Assembly (NCBI GenBank): GCA_019308985.1 | Contig: JAFDHB010000001.1 | Coordinates: 1 to 64,000 of the forward strand | Reading direction: 5' to 3' | DNA length: 64,000 nucleotides | DNA from: Deltaproteobacteria bacterium | GTDB lineage: Bacteria; Desulfobacterota; DSM-4660; Desulfatiglandales; HGW-15 | Part shown: one piece after another, positions 45,275 through 52,737 of the stretch | Layout of the letters: each line of letters starts with the position of its first letter | Position numbering within the stretch: position 1 is the first letter of the stretch | Notes under the pieces: model-generated | Seen by the model: only the letters and a program-made list of their open reading frames with translations | What the model was told of the DNA's origin: nothing | The model's database searches: none | Program-made: the position numbers and the translations under genes

Positions 45275-46426
45275 ATGCTCAAGCTTCGAGGAAAACCAAA
45301 GAATCTTGTCGCTCCACTGCTCGGGCGAGTCTCCTTTTCTTCCGTTAAAAGGAGGGAGCGATCCCGTACCATTCTTGTCAATCCGAGGCTTTCAGCCAGG
45401 GATTTGAGAGATTATCTGGCCGTTATAACTGCTGAAAAAGACATCAGGAGAGTGAAAAATGATTCTATACGTATAATATACGCGACAGAAAACGCGGACA
45501 GGTTGTGCTCGGGGGATGTGGTTGAGCTCCTGCCCACTGGCTCAATAAATGTTCATTATCAGATCCACTCAAATGATAATGTAATTTTCGTTACTTCCAG
45601 GTGCAACTGTAAGTGCATTATGTGCCCACAGCCCGCCGACATTAACGAGAGAAGCCTTTTGGATCTCAATTTGGCACTAGTTTCTTTAATCGACAAATCC
45701 ACTCAGGAATTGGCCCTTACTGGAGGTGAGCCTACGGTGGTGGGTGAAGATCTTTTCCGCCTAATTCTTGCCTGCAAACATTTCTTGCCAAACACTTCGC
45801 TCCTCTTATTGACCAATGGGATGAAATTCGAAGATTACGAATATACTCGGTTTTTCAGCAGTCTTAAACACCCAAAACTGACGGTTGGAGTTTCACTGTA
45901 TGGGGATAACAACATTGAGCACGATTTCATTGTCGCCCTAAAAGGAGCTTTTAATAAAACAATAAGAGGTGTTATCAATTTAGCCACCTTTGGGAACCCA
46001 ATCGAGGTTCGAATAGTAATTCACCGATTCACTTATCAGAGGCTGCCAAGGATCGCCGAGTTTATATACCGAAATATGACGTTTGTAAAACACATTGCCT
46101 TCATGGGCTTAGAAACTATATGGCGCGCCAGAGAGAATTTGAGGATACTTTGGGTGGAGCCCAACGAAATTATCCCTTACTTAGACGAGGCGATACATTA
46201 TCTCAGGCAAAGACGAATGAAGGTGTCAATATACAATATCCCGCTATGTTTACTTCCTGACCATCTCTGGGATCATGCACGAAAATCTATCTCGGGTTGG
46301 AAAAGGTTTTACCATCTAGAATGTGAATCCTGCAGAGAAAAGGAAAGGTGCTCAGGGGTCTTCACTTCCGGGCGTAAAGTATTTAAACAGTACATATCTC
46401 CTATCCAAAACTCATCTCCAAACTAG
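45275..46426 (+). CDS. hxsC: Radical SAM maturase HxsC
   Basis: 383 residues with the radical-SAM motif CNCKCIMC (C110, C114, C117) and ELALTGGEPTVVGEDLFRLIL. A C-terminal Cys cluster (ECESCREKERCSG) may carry an auxiliary cluster. The start ATG is one base after the hxsB stop, so no gap. Its 3' end overlaps the convergent hxsA gene by 15 bp. Second radical enzyme of the system; which residue each enzyme modifies is unknown to me. Confidence 0.92.
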   Translation: MLKLRGKPKNLVAPLLGRVSFSSVKRRERSRTILVNPRLSARDLRDYLAVITAEKDIRRVKNDSIRIIYATENADRLCSGDVVELLPTGSINVHYQIHSNDNVIFVTSRCNCKCIMCPQPADINERSLLDLNLALVSLIDKSTQELALTGGEPTVVGEDLFRLILACKHFLPNTSLLLLTNGMKFEDYEYTRFFSSLKHPKLTVGVSLYGDNNIEHDFIVALKGAFNKTIRGVINLATFGNPIEVRIVIHRFTYQRLPRIAEFIYRNMTFVKHIAFMGLETIWRARENLRILWVEPNEIIPYLDEAIHYLRQRRMKVSIYNIPLCLLPDHLWDHARKSISGWKRFYHLECESCREKERCSGVFTSGRKVFKQYISPIQNSSPN

Positions 46427-47011
46427 GTTCTTGATATCCTTTATCTGGACCCATCTCCACTTTGGATTATTAGATCCCCACTCAGTTACTAGAACTTCTA
46501 TGGCTTCTTCTCGACAATTGGTGACATATCCTTGGAATACGGTTTGATCGTTTAACACAACAATAACCTCCCGATGATACAATCTTTTAGGGTTTGCCCT
46601 CCAATCCGTCGTTCCTTGCCATTTCTTTTGGGCTTGGGGCCGTTTCGATGGTCCAAGATAGGGCGTGGAGGGAGAAGGAGTTGGAGATATGGAGGGAGAG
46701 GAAGGACTTCTCGAAGGAGGCGAATAGGGACTCGTATATCCCGATCGGTGCGAGTAATGGGAACGATGTGAAGAGTGAGAACGATGAGAACGATGAGAAC
46801 GATGAGACCGATGCCCCGCGAACGTATGATCATCATCAATATCATCCTGTTGTAACAGCAAAGGACCTGGCTCTGATGTCAGCTTTACTTGGTCAAGATT
46901 AGTGATACTGTAAAGATCGGTATGTTGCGGGGCCTGTTTGCCCTGAGCTTGAGGGGAAAAGAGAAGAAGGGACGTAAGAAAGCTCAAAATATGACTGATT
47001 AGCCTTGCCAT
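46412..47011 (-). CDS. hxsA: His-Xaa-Ser repeat protein HxsA (modification substrate)
   Basis: 199 residues. Signal peptide (residues ~1-24), a linker, then eight consecutive H-x-S triplets at residues 67-90 (HRS four times, HSS, HRS, HYS, HRS; DNA 46742-46813), a Pro/Ser-rich segment, and a beta-rich C-terminal domain (EVIVVLNDQTVFQGYVTNCREEAIEVL). The repeat is the presumed target of HxsB/HxsC. Unlike a simple operon, it lies on the opposite strand, tail to tail with hxsC, so it has its own promoter and the system is split. Confidence 0.9.
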   Translation of the reverse strand: MARLISHILSFLTSLLLFSPQAQGKQAPQHTDLYSITNLDQVKLTSEPGPLLLQQDDIDDDHTFAGHRSHRSHRSHRSHSSHRSHYSHRSGYTSPYSPPSRSPSSPSISPTPSPSTPYLGPSKRPQAQKKWQGTTDWRANPKRLYHREVIVVLNDQTVFQGYVTNCREEAIEVLVTEWGSNNPKWRWVQIKDIKNLVWR

Positions 47012-47402
47012 TACTTCCCCTTGTTAATTAGTCAAAGGTAAAAGCTGAATGGATAGGCCTTTCTTTACAAGAGAATATTTCATATTGATAAAGAAAAGTC
47101 AATATCGAAAAAGCTTTGTCCTCTATTTCCCTTCAAGTTACTAAGGGTCTGAAAAGGCTCTGGAAATTTTCCCCAGAGCCTTTTATCCCTCTTCCCTGCC
47201 CTGCTGAGAACACCCCACCATCTATCCCGCTTATGGGGACCGGACCCGTCTCAGCACGGGTGCGGTTAGGCTTAATTTCCAAAAAGCCTAAACTCTGGCT
47301 GGGGAAGAGAAGGAAGTAGGGATCGAAGATAAGAAAGAGGAAACGGCTCAAAAGGGACTTGATTTCTCTCTGTCCCCTCCTCTGGTCGCCTTTAGCCCGG
47401 GC
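47012..47402. other. Intergenic region between hxsA and the RuvC-like genes
   Basis: 391 bp with no supported gene. Holds the hxsA upstream region, the strong hairpin at 47152-47184 and a second inverted repeat (TTAGGCTT / AAGCCTAA near 47267-47293). Confidence 0.5.
47152..47184. terminator. Bidirectional terminator hairpin
   Basis: Perfect 12-bp stem AAAAGGCTCTGG / CCAGAGCCTTTT with a 9-base loop and terminal T/A runs. Best read as the end of the minus-strand RuvC-like operon whose last gene stops at 47403. Confidence 0.75.
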
Positions 47403-47918
47403 CTAGTTTTGATTTCCAGTCTGACCATTTCCAGAAGCCAGCATCGCCAGTGCCACCGCATCAAAGACATTGGACCAGTACCTCTCCTTCCACTGCCGAT
47501 CCTGATGGAGGTACACCTTGAGTTCAGGAAACCTGGAAACCACGACCCAGGCGACCTCTTGCTTGGTCGCCTTTCCATTTCCACAGATAAGTTTTTTCAT
47601 CTCCCTCGGGGCAAAGCCCAGTATCTTGAGATTCTTCCTTTTGGCGATAACCCTTATCTCATCAACGAAAACATTGAGAAGGGCCGCGGTCCTGTTGTTT
47701 GCAAAAAAGGCCTTTTCATAAACGAGGACCTGGGGTTTAAGGTCTCTGATTAGCCTGAGGATTATCTTTCGTCCCTCTTTGAGGGCTTCATGGGGGGATC
47801 TTTGTCTTTCAATAACCTTGACTCCGTGGTAAAGCAGGTCCCCGCTATCTACAAAGGCAATGCCCATATGGCGGAGTCCTGGATCAATGGCAAGGATCTT
47901 TGATTTATTTCCTGGCAT
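47403..47918 (-). CDS. RuvC-like Holliday-junction resolvase
   Basis: 171 residues with the RNase H-like RuvC fold. ILAIDPGLRHMGIAFVD carries D12, QVLVYEKAFF E68, and WSNVFDAVALAM D153; the usual fourth acid is Asn150. KATKQEVAWVV gives the lysine-containing helix. Predicted to resolve four-way junctions in the element. Lies just downstream of a degenerate paralogue on the same strand (52-bp gap). Confidence 0.88.
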   Translation of the reverse strand: MPGNKSKILAIDPGLRHMGIAFVDSGDLLYHGVKVIERQRSPHEALKEGRKIILRLIRDLKPQVLVYEKAFFANNRTAALLNVFVDEIRVIAKRKNLKILGFAPREMKKLICGNGKATKQEVAWVVVSRFPELKVYLHQDRQWKERYWSNVFDAVALAMLASGNGQTGNQN

Positions 47919-47970
47919 AGTTTAAGAGCGGACGGGATAGGAAGAATATTCCCTTCCCGTCCTCTCTGAG

Positions 47971-48477
47971 TTAATGATTCATACTTTTATCGATATGATG
48001 GAGGTAGACGAGGCCCAAGGCGACCGCCTCAAACATCCTGATGTGATAGGGGTTGAGGTTGGTATTTTCCCTTCGAAACTCATTGGAAAGAAAAGGATAT
48101 TCTCGTATGATGAGTTCGGCCATCTGCCTTTTGTTTATCTTCCCGGCTCCCGAGAAAGACGTTTCTATTTTTTCCAAGGGATATTCGAATATCCTGAGGG
48201 ACTTTTTTCTGCCAAGTTTTCTTAACTCACAAACAAGATTATCCAGGTTGGGGGAGCTTCTTGAGGGGTGCAGTTTCTTCAGGGCAAGGACATTTGGCTG
48301 GTACCGGAGAATAAGATCTGAAATGATTCCTTTTGCCGCTTCTCTCTTCTCTTTTTGACACTTTCCATTGACGCTCCTTATCCCCCACTCGATCAACTCA
48401 AGGTCTTGGAAAACAGCAATGCCCAGGTATCTTGAGCCCGGATTAATGGATAGGATTCTCTTTGGATTGTTCGTCAT
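47971..48477 (-). CDS. Degenerate RuvC-like protein (probably inactive)
   Basis: 168 residues with the same fold as its neighbour, but the active site is gone: ILSINPGSRYLGIAVF (Asp to Asn12), PNVLALKKLHP (Glu to Lys) and HIRMFEAVALGL (Asp to Glu). The strand pattern and KINKRQMAELI helix remain. It may bind junctions without cutting or pair with the active copy. Its start lies 35 bp inside the end of the winged-helix gene. Confidence 0.78.
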   Translation of the reverse strand: MTNNPKRILSINPGSRYLGIAVFQDLELIEWGIRSVNGKCQKEKREAAKGIISDLILRYQPNVLALKKLHPSRSSPNLDNLVCELRKLGRKKSLRIFEYPLEKIETSFSGAGKINKRQMAELIIREYPFLSNEFRRENTNLNPYHIRMFEAVALGLVYLHHIDKSMNH

Positions 48478-49213
48478 ACTTTTGGATGAGGTAGTTAAAC
48501 AAGGCGCCCCGGCTCTTTTTGATCTCTTGAGGGGGAATCTCCTTGACCTGGCCCAAAACGCTTCTTAAAAGGGTTTCAGGATATCTTTTGGAGTAGGAGA
48601 TATACAGGGGTAAGGCCTTGTAGTCATCTAAGGCTAAGGCTAGGTCCAAGGCGAGAACCTCTTCCTTGGTCCTTGGTGTGAATCCTCTAAAGGCCTCTAA
48701 ATCCGATTTAGAGGTTTTTTTATCTTCGATATTATCGATATTAAATATATTTTTATTTATCGATATATCGATAGGGCCAGAGGAAGATTTTTTCTTTTTT
48801 TGGCTCAACGGAGCAGAATTTCTGCCCCTTGAGGCCTTATCTGACTGACAGGATTCTGCCCCTCTGCTTGACAGAAATGTGTCAGCACCTGACAAGGATT
48901 TGTCACTCTGAACGACATTCTCTTGCCGGTCTTTAAAATTTGTGGATAACATGTGGATGAACAAGGAGCGGCCTGTGGACCTTGTCCCGATATACCCTCT
49001 CGCCTTCAAGATCTTCAACCACTCCCTGATGGTCCTTTCCTTTATTCCCATATCCTCGGAAATGGTCTTCGTATCCCTTATAAGACATCCCCTGCCTTGC
49101 TCCGTATTAAGGGCCAAGTATAGGAAAAGCCAGAGGGCCTTGCCCATGGATCGGTAATGCCTTGCTTTCTTGTCCATGATCAGTTGTTGCCAAAATGATC
49201 TTTGGGGTGTCAT
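48443..49213 (-). CDS. Winged-helix DNA-binding protein, possible replication initiator
   Basis: Start placed at 49213 (MTPQRSFWQQLIMDKK), 11 bp after the small ORF; an ATG at 49249 is possible. A helical N-terminal part (HYRSMGKALWLFLYLALNTEQGR) and an HTH (TKTISEDMGIKERTIREWLKILKARGYI) make up the first ~100 residues; a low-complexity Ser/Lys/Asn linker follows and a helical C-terminal domain (TLLRSVLGQVKEIPPQEIKKS) ends it. Comparable to plasmid DnaT/RepA-type helper proteins. Family not identified. Confidence 0.65.
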   Translation of the reverse strand: MTPQRSFWQQLIMDKKARHYRSMGKALWLFLYLALNTEQGRGCLIRDTKTISEDMGIKERTIREWLKILKARGYIGTRSTGRSLFIHMLSTNFKDRQENVVQSDKSLSGADTFLSSRGAESCQSDKASRGRNSAPLSQKKKKSSSGPIDISINKNIFNIDNIEDKKTSKSDLEAFRGFTPRTKEEVLALDLALALDDYKALPLYISYSKRYPETLLRSVLGQVKEIPPQEIKKSRGALFNYLIQKYDEQSKENPIH

Positions 49214-49223
49214 GTTGTTAGGA

Positions 49224-49391
49224 TTAGCAAAACTTCTTGGCCCAAACATACTCACAGATGGCCTGGGCGATTAATTGTATGTTCCGGCGCGCCCCATATA
49301 GCTCCTGGTTCGTCAGCTTGGGTATCCCTAGGACGTGTCGGGGGATATCGTAATCATCTCTTTCTTTTGATTTCGACCATTCCTTTGTCAT
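49224..49391 (-). CDS. Small ORF (55 aa) coupled to the XRE regulator
   Basis: Begins MTKEWSKSKERDDYDIPRHV and continues to ICEYVWAKKFC. Its ATG overlaps the stop of the XRE gene (ATGA at 49388-49391), the signature of translational coupling, and it has coding-like composition. Polar and helical, no known domain. Too short for routine gene finding. Confidence 0.6.
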   Translation of the reverse strand: MTKEWSKSKERDDYDIPRHVLGIPKLTNQELYGARRNIQLIAQAICEYVWAKKFC

Positions 49392-49675
49392 GTTCGTTTG
49401 TTTCTCGATCTACGTTTTAGGCTCTTTTCCTTTTCCCGGATCTCCTTTTTGAGCTGATCCAAGTGATCTTTAAAGAGGAAGGCTATGGGCGTTCGATAGA
49501 CGATCTCAAGTTTAAGAAGATTAACCAATTGAGGCAGTTTATTGCCCCGTTCATAGTTAGAGATGGAAGTGGTCGTTTTAAAGCCCATTAAATAAGCAAT
49601 GTTCTTTTGGGAAAGACCATTCTTTCTGCGGTAGAGCCTTAGGTAGTTGTTAATCTTGTTGGATTTTTTGGCCAT
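49388..49675 (-). CDS. XRE-family transcriptional regulator
   Basis: 95 residues. HTH: KINNYLRLYRRKNGLSQKNIAYLMGFKTTTSISNYERG, then a short helical tail (KKEIREKEKSLKRRS). Probably represses the replication/transfer genes downstream (small ORF, winged helix, RuvC-like) on the same strand. Its upstream region is the 594-bp gap 49676-50269. Confidence 0.88.
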   Translation of the reverse strand: MAKKSNKINNYLRLYRRKNGLSQKNIAYLMGFKTTTSISNYERGNKLPQLVNLLKLEIVYRTPIAFLFKDHLDQLKKEIREKEKSLKRRSRNKRT

Positions 49676-49986
49676 AGCCCTCTTATTGATTGAATGTCTG
49701 CTGCTTTTAGCCTAGCAAGGTGTGGGAATGAAAAAAGGCGGGGAAATTTCCCTAGAAAAGAAAAAATGCCCGTGGGGCGCGGTGATATATGGGGCATGAA
49801 GTTACGTTAGGTCAGGTCGGATCAGTGTCAAGCGCCATATTTTTATATTATACTTTGTAAGGAATTTTATGTCACATGGGATGGACAACTCTATGACGAC
49901 ATTTGCTGTAGCGGCTTGTTAATGGCCATATTACGTCCATATATGATGAAAGGGTGCCTGGACATCTTTATGCCCCTTGGGGAGGC

Positions 49987-50192
49987 TTGACAGAGTGCGC
50001 TGGATTGCCTTAGGATAATTAGGATTCAGGATAGACAATTAGGAGGCGGAGGAACAAAAAGGAGGTCGAAAGGAGGACCAAAACAATGCTTAGAAAGAGA
50101 TGGATGCTCAGGCCAGTGGCCCATTGTGATCAGGGGGCGTGAGGGAAACGGAAACATATGAAAAAGAGCCCTTTTAAGAGGGGCTCTTTATC
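49987..50192 (+). other. Candidate short transcription unit with an 18-codon ORF and repeated GGAGG
   Basis: Promoter-like TTGACA (49987-49992), 18-bp spacer, TAGGAT (50011-50016); then four GGAGG-type motifs between 50041 and 50080, a small ORF at 50086-50142 (MLRKRWMLRPVAHCDQGA) with GGAGGACC upstream, and a terminator at 50163-50189. It may be a leader peptide or a small RNA. The rest of the gap 49676-50269 shows no gene. Confidence 0.4.
50163..50189 (+). terminator. Terminator hairpin before the HTH gene
   Basis: Perfect 9-bp stem AAAGAGCCC / GGGCTCTTT with a 9-base loop, followed by a T-rich ATCTTT. Ends the short unit that starts near 50020, or ends transcription towards the minus-strand XRE gene. 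Confidence 0.65.
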
Positions 50193-50269
50193 TTTAGAGA
50201 GGGTAGCGGTACAGGTCAATTGTCCCTGTCCCTTTCTTATGATTCTCTAAGACTTCCCCTGGAAATCAT

Positions 50270-50650
50270 ATGGCTAAAAAGCTCTTTAGGCCTGGGAAAA
50301 TCTTATCTGACCAGGAAGTGAAAAAAATTTCTGCAGCTATGCACTATATCCTTGATCCACGTTTTTTGGAACAGGGTCGGAAACATGGTCTTAACGTTGA
50401 GGAGATCGTCCGCTTCCAGGCGGTCTCTTACCGGTGTAAAGAGGCCAGAGAGAAACTTGAGATGAGCATCAAGGAAGTGGCGTTAGCGTTAAAAGTTCCC
50501 CAGTATAAATTGAGAGCAATAGAGAAAGGAAGCTTGAAACAGATCGAACCTGAGGTGCTTCAGAAACTCCTTGCTTTCCTTGGCCTTAAAAGATGGTTTC
50601 GCCGATGGAAAGAGGCCAATCCTCAATTGGCGAAAAGGATTGATATTTAA
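50270..50650 (+). CDS. Helix-turn-helix protein
   Basis: 126 residues. The C-terminal half has an XRE-like HTH: RCKEAREKLEMSIKEVALALKVPQYKLRAIEKG followed by LKQIEPEVLQKLLAFLGL. The N-terminal ~50 residues are helical and of no known type. ATG at 50270 after GACTTCCCCTGGAAATCAT. May be an autoregulator; operator copy 4 lies 139 bp beyond its stop. Confidence 0.75.
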   Translation: MAKKLFRPGKILSDQEVKKISAAMHYILDPRFLEQGRKHGLNVEEIVRFQAVSYRCKEAREKLEMSIKEVALALKVPQYKLRAIEKGSLKQIEPEVLQKLLAFLGLKRWFRRWKEANPQLAKRIDI

Positions 50651-51406
50651 TCTGCAAAATGAGACTCCTTGTCCAGGTATCCTCAACACCGACCAGGGGT
50701 GCCGTTCGGCAAAGTCACCCTGATTACCTTCACATTTGGCTGAAAGATATGTCCTCCGATCGGACCTGAGCATAATCCCCATAGCGGCTGCACAAGAAAT
50801 TGTGCACTCTGCACTGTTTTTTGTGCATATCAACCATTCCCCCTTTTGTCCCTTCCGCCCGGACCGACTCCCAAATGGTAAGAGGCGTGATCCACCAGCT
50901 AAGCTTGATTCCAAAATTCTTTAAGGAAAACAGTCAATTTCGCCCGATTCAGACTTCTGACCACTGATCTTAACTTCAATCTCCTGGGAGAAAGAGCCAT
51001 GAAATCCGCTTTGGCACAAAAATTGATATATATAAAACATGGTATCGATTTTCTCATGCTTCTCCGCTTGTCACGTAACCGGATATCTTTAGGGGCTCCC
51101 GGAAAAACATCTGAAAGTGTGCCAGCCGGGTCTCAACAGGGCTTCTTTTTTCAGTTCTTTTCAAATCAAAACTAACCCTATCCAGGTCATTAGAGGAAGA
51201 TTGCTGGTCTTGCTTACTTAAATTCAACATCCTTCTTGAATCTCAGTCGGTGTATAGATACTCAATAGCTCATCTAGAAACGGGCAGTCGAACTGCCCAG
51301 CTGAGGATATCCTCAAGGTCAAAGCCCCAGAAGCCCGGCTTTTGTTATTGAGCCACTCATTTCACCTCTAAAAGGAGCATCAAACAAAAGAAAGGAGGCA
51401 ATGACG
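50651..51406. other. Intergenic region with operator copy 4
   Basis: About 750 bp, no supported coding sequence; the minus-strand frame across it reads as an artefact of the dyads. Contains the 39-bp element at 50789-50827 and an AT-rich stretch near 51030 that could be a promoter. Confidence 0.5.
50789..50827. promoter_or_regulatory. Double-dyad operator copy 4
   Basis: TGCACA-N6-TGTGCA-CTC-TGCACT-N6-TGTGCA: one mismatch in one half-site, spacing identical to the other three copies. Lies between the HTH gene at 50270 and the protease gene, 580 bp before the protease start. Confidence 0.65.
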
Positions 51407-52282
51407 ATGGGTGAAAGAAATGAAAAGCTCGGCATGGGCTGGCTTCCGGACTACCCGGACTTCCGAGACTATACTTTGGACCACAAAAACATCAAGCCTA
51501 TGGTCAAGAAGATCGGCGTGGGGGAACCGTCAAAGAACAAGCTTCCAGATTCAAAGGATCTTAGGGAATGGTGCCCTCCCATAGAGAACCAGGGATCGAT
51601 CGGATCATGTACAGCCAATGCTGGTGTCGGCATCATGGAATACTATGAGCGGAAGGCCTTTGGAAAACACATTGATGCCTCAAGGCTCTTTCTCTACAAG
51701 GTCACAAGAAATCTCCTCAACTGGACAGGAGATACCGGAGCCTTTCTCCGGACAACCATGGGGGCCCTGGTCCTCTTCGGAGTGCCGCCAGAGGAATACT
51801 GGCCTTATGAAACAGCTGATTTTGACAAAGAACCTCCTGCCTTCTGTTACGCCTTTGCCCAGAACTATCAAGCCATCCAATACGTCCGGCTCGACCCGCC
51901 GATGACCCAAAAGGAAGAATTGCTAAAAAGGATCAAGACCCTGATTGCCGCTGGCCTCCCCTCCATGTTTGGTTTTACCGTCTTCAGCTCTATTGACCAG
52001 GCTGGAGATGACGGAAAGATCCCCTACCCTTGCGAGGGAGAAAAGATACTCGGCGGACACGCCGTCGTAGCCGTCGGATACGACGACAAAGTCAAGATTA
52101 AGAATGCCCTCTGCGGTAAGGAGACCTCCAGCGCGCTCCTGATCAGGAATTCATGGGGTACAGGCTGGGGTGAGAAAGGTTACGGTTGGCTCCCCTATGA
52201 GTATGTCTTGAGCGGACTGGCCATCGATTGGTGGACTCTGCTCAAAGGTGAGTGGGTCGATACAGGACAGTTTAAGCTCTGA
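51407..52282 (+). CDS. Papain-like (C1) cysteine protease
   Basis: 291 residues from the ATG at 51407; GGAGG eight bases upstream decides against the ATG at 51401. Catalytic Cys in PIENQGSIGSCTANAGVGIM, His in GGHAVVAVGYDD and Asn in RNSWGTGWGEKGYGWLPYEYV. No signal peptide or inhibitor pro-domain, only a short ~45-residue N-terminal segment, so it is probably cytoplasmic or exported by another route. First of a four-gene plus-strand group. Confidence 0.93.
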   Translation: MGERNEKLGMGWLPDYPDFRDYTLDHKNIKPMVKKIGVGEPSKNKLPDSKDLREWCPPIENQGSIGSCTANAGVGIMEYYERKAFGKHIDASRLFLYKVTRNLLNWTGDTGAFLRTTMGALVLFGVPPEEYWPYETADFDKEPPAFCYAFAQNYQAIQYVRLDPPMTQKEELLKRIKTLIAAGLPSMFGFTVFSSIDQAGDDGKIPYPCEGEKILGGHAVVAVGYDDKVKIKNALCGKETSSALLIRNSWGTGWGEKGYGWLPYEYVLSGLAIDWWTLLKGEWVDTGQFKL

Positions 52283-52344
52283 ACCCTGGAGTAAAATAGG
52301 CTGAGAAGACAATCAGCGCAAACAGTAATCAAAGGAGAAAAACC

Positions 52345-52737
52345 ATGGATCCCAATCTTTTTCACATCGACTGGGAAAGGCTCTTTGAAGTCCTGGTGGC
52401 CATTGTCGTTGCTTCTTTCTTGGTAGAGCGTGCCTTGGCGCTATTGTTTGAATCCCGCTTCTTTATAAGACATGCACAGGGTAGGAGTTTGAAGGAACTT
52501 ATTGCCTTTATTGTTGGAGCTGGCATCTGCTGGTATTGGGACTTCGACGCCTTCAGCATGATTTTTCTCAAGGCCAAGGTAACAGCCCTTGGAACGATTA
52601 TTACTGGGGCTATTGTTGCCGGAGGCAGTAAAGCATCTCTCAAGCTCTTCCGTGATGTCCTGGGTCTTAAGAGCAGCGCCGAGGCAGCCAGGCTGGAGAC
52701 GCTCAAGGCCGCTCAAAAAGGAGGGGCTCCCTCATGA
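52345..52737 (+). CDS. Small membrane protein
   Basis: 130 residues with three hydrophobic segments (VLVAIVVASFLVERALALLF, LIAFIVGAGICWYWDF, and LGTIITGAIVAGGSKASL) and a helical charged tail. Holin-like in size and layout but no family recognised. Its stop overlaps the start of the NUC endonuclease gene (ATGA), so the two are co-translated. Confidence 0.65.
   Translation: MDPNLFHIDWERLFEVLVAIVVASFLVERALALLFESRFFIRHAQGRSLKELIAFIVGAGICWYWDFDAFSMIFLKAKVTALGTIITGAIVAGGSKASLKLFRDVLGLKSSAEAARLETLKAAQKGGAPS

Noticed and set aside
46742..46813. The 9-bp-type repeat in hxsA considered as a CRISPR or sequencing artefact
   Set aside because: The unit encodes H-x-S triplets with varied third codons (HSS, HYS), there are no spacers, and hxsBCD adjoin it.
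50489..50914. A 141-codon minus-strand frame covering the operator copy 4
   Set aside because: Overlaps the HTH gene, and its only conserved-looking part is the palindromic DNA itself.
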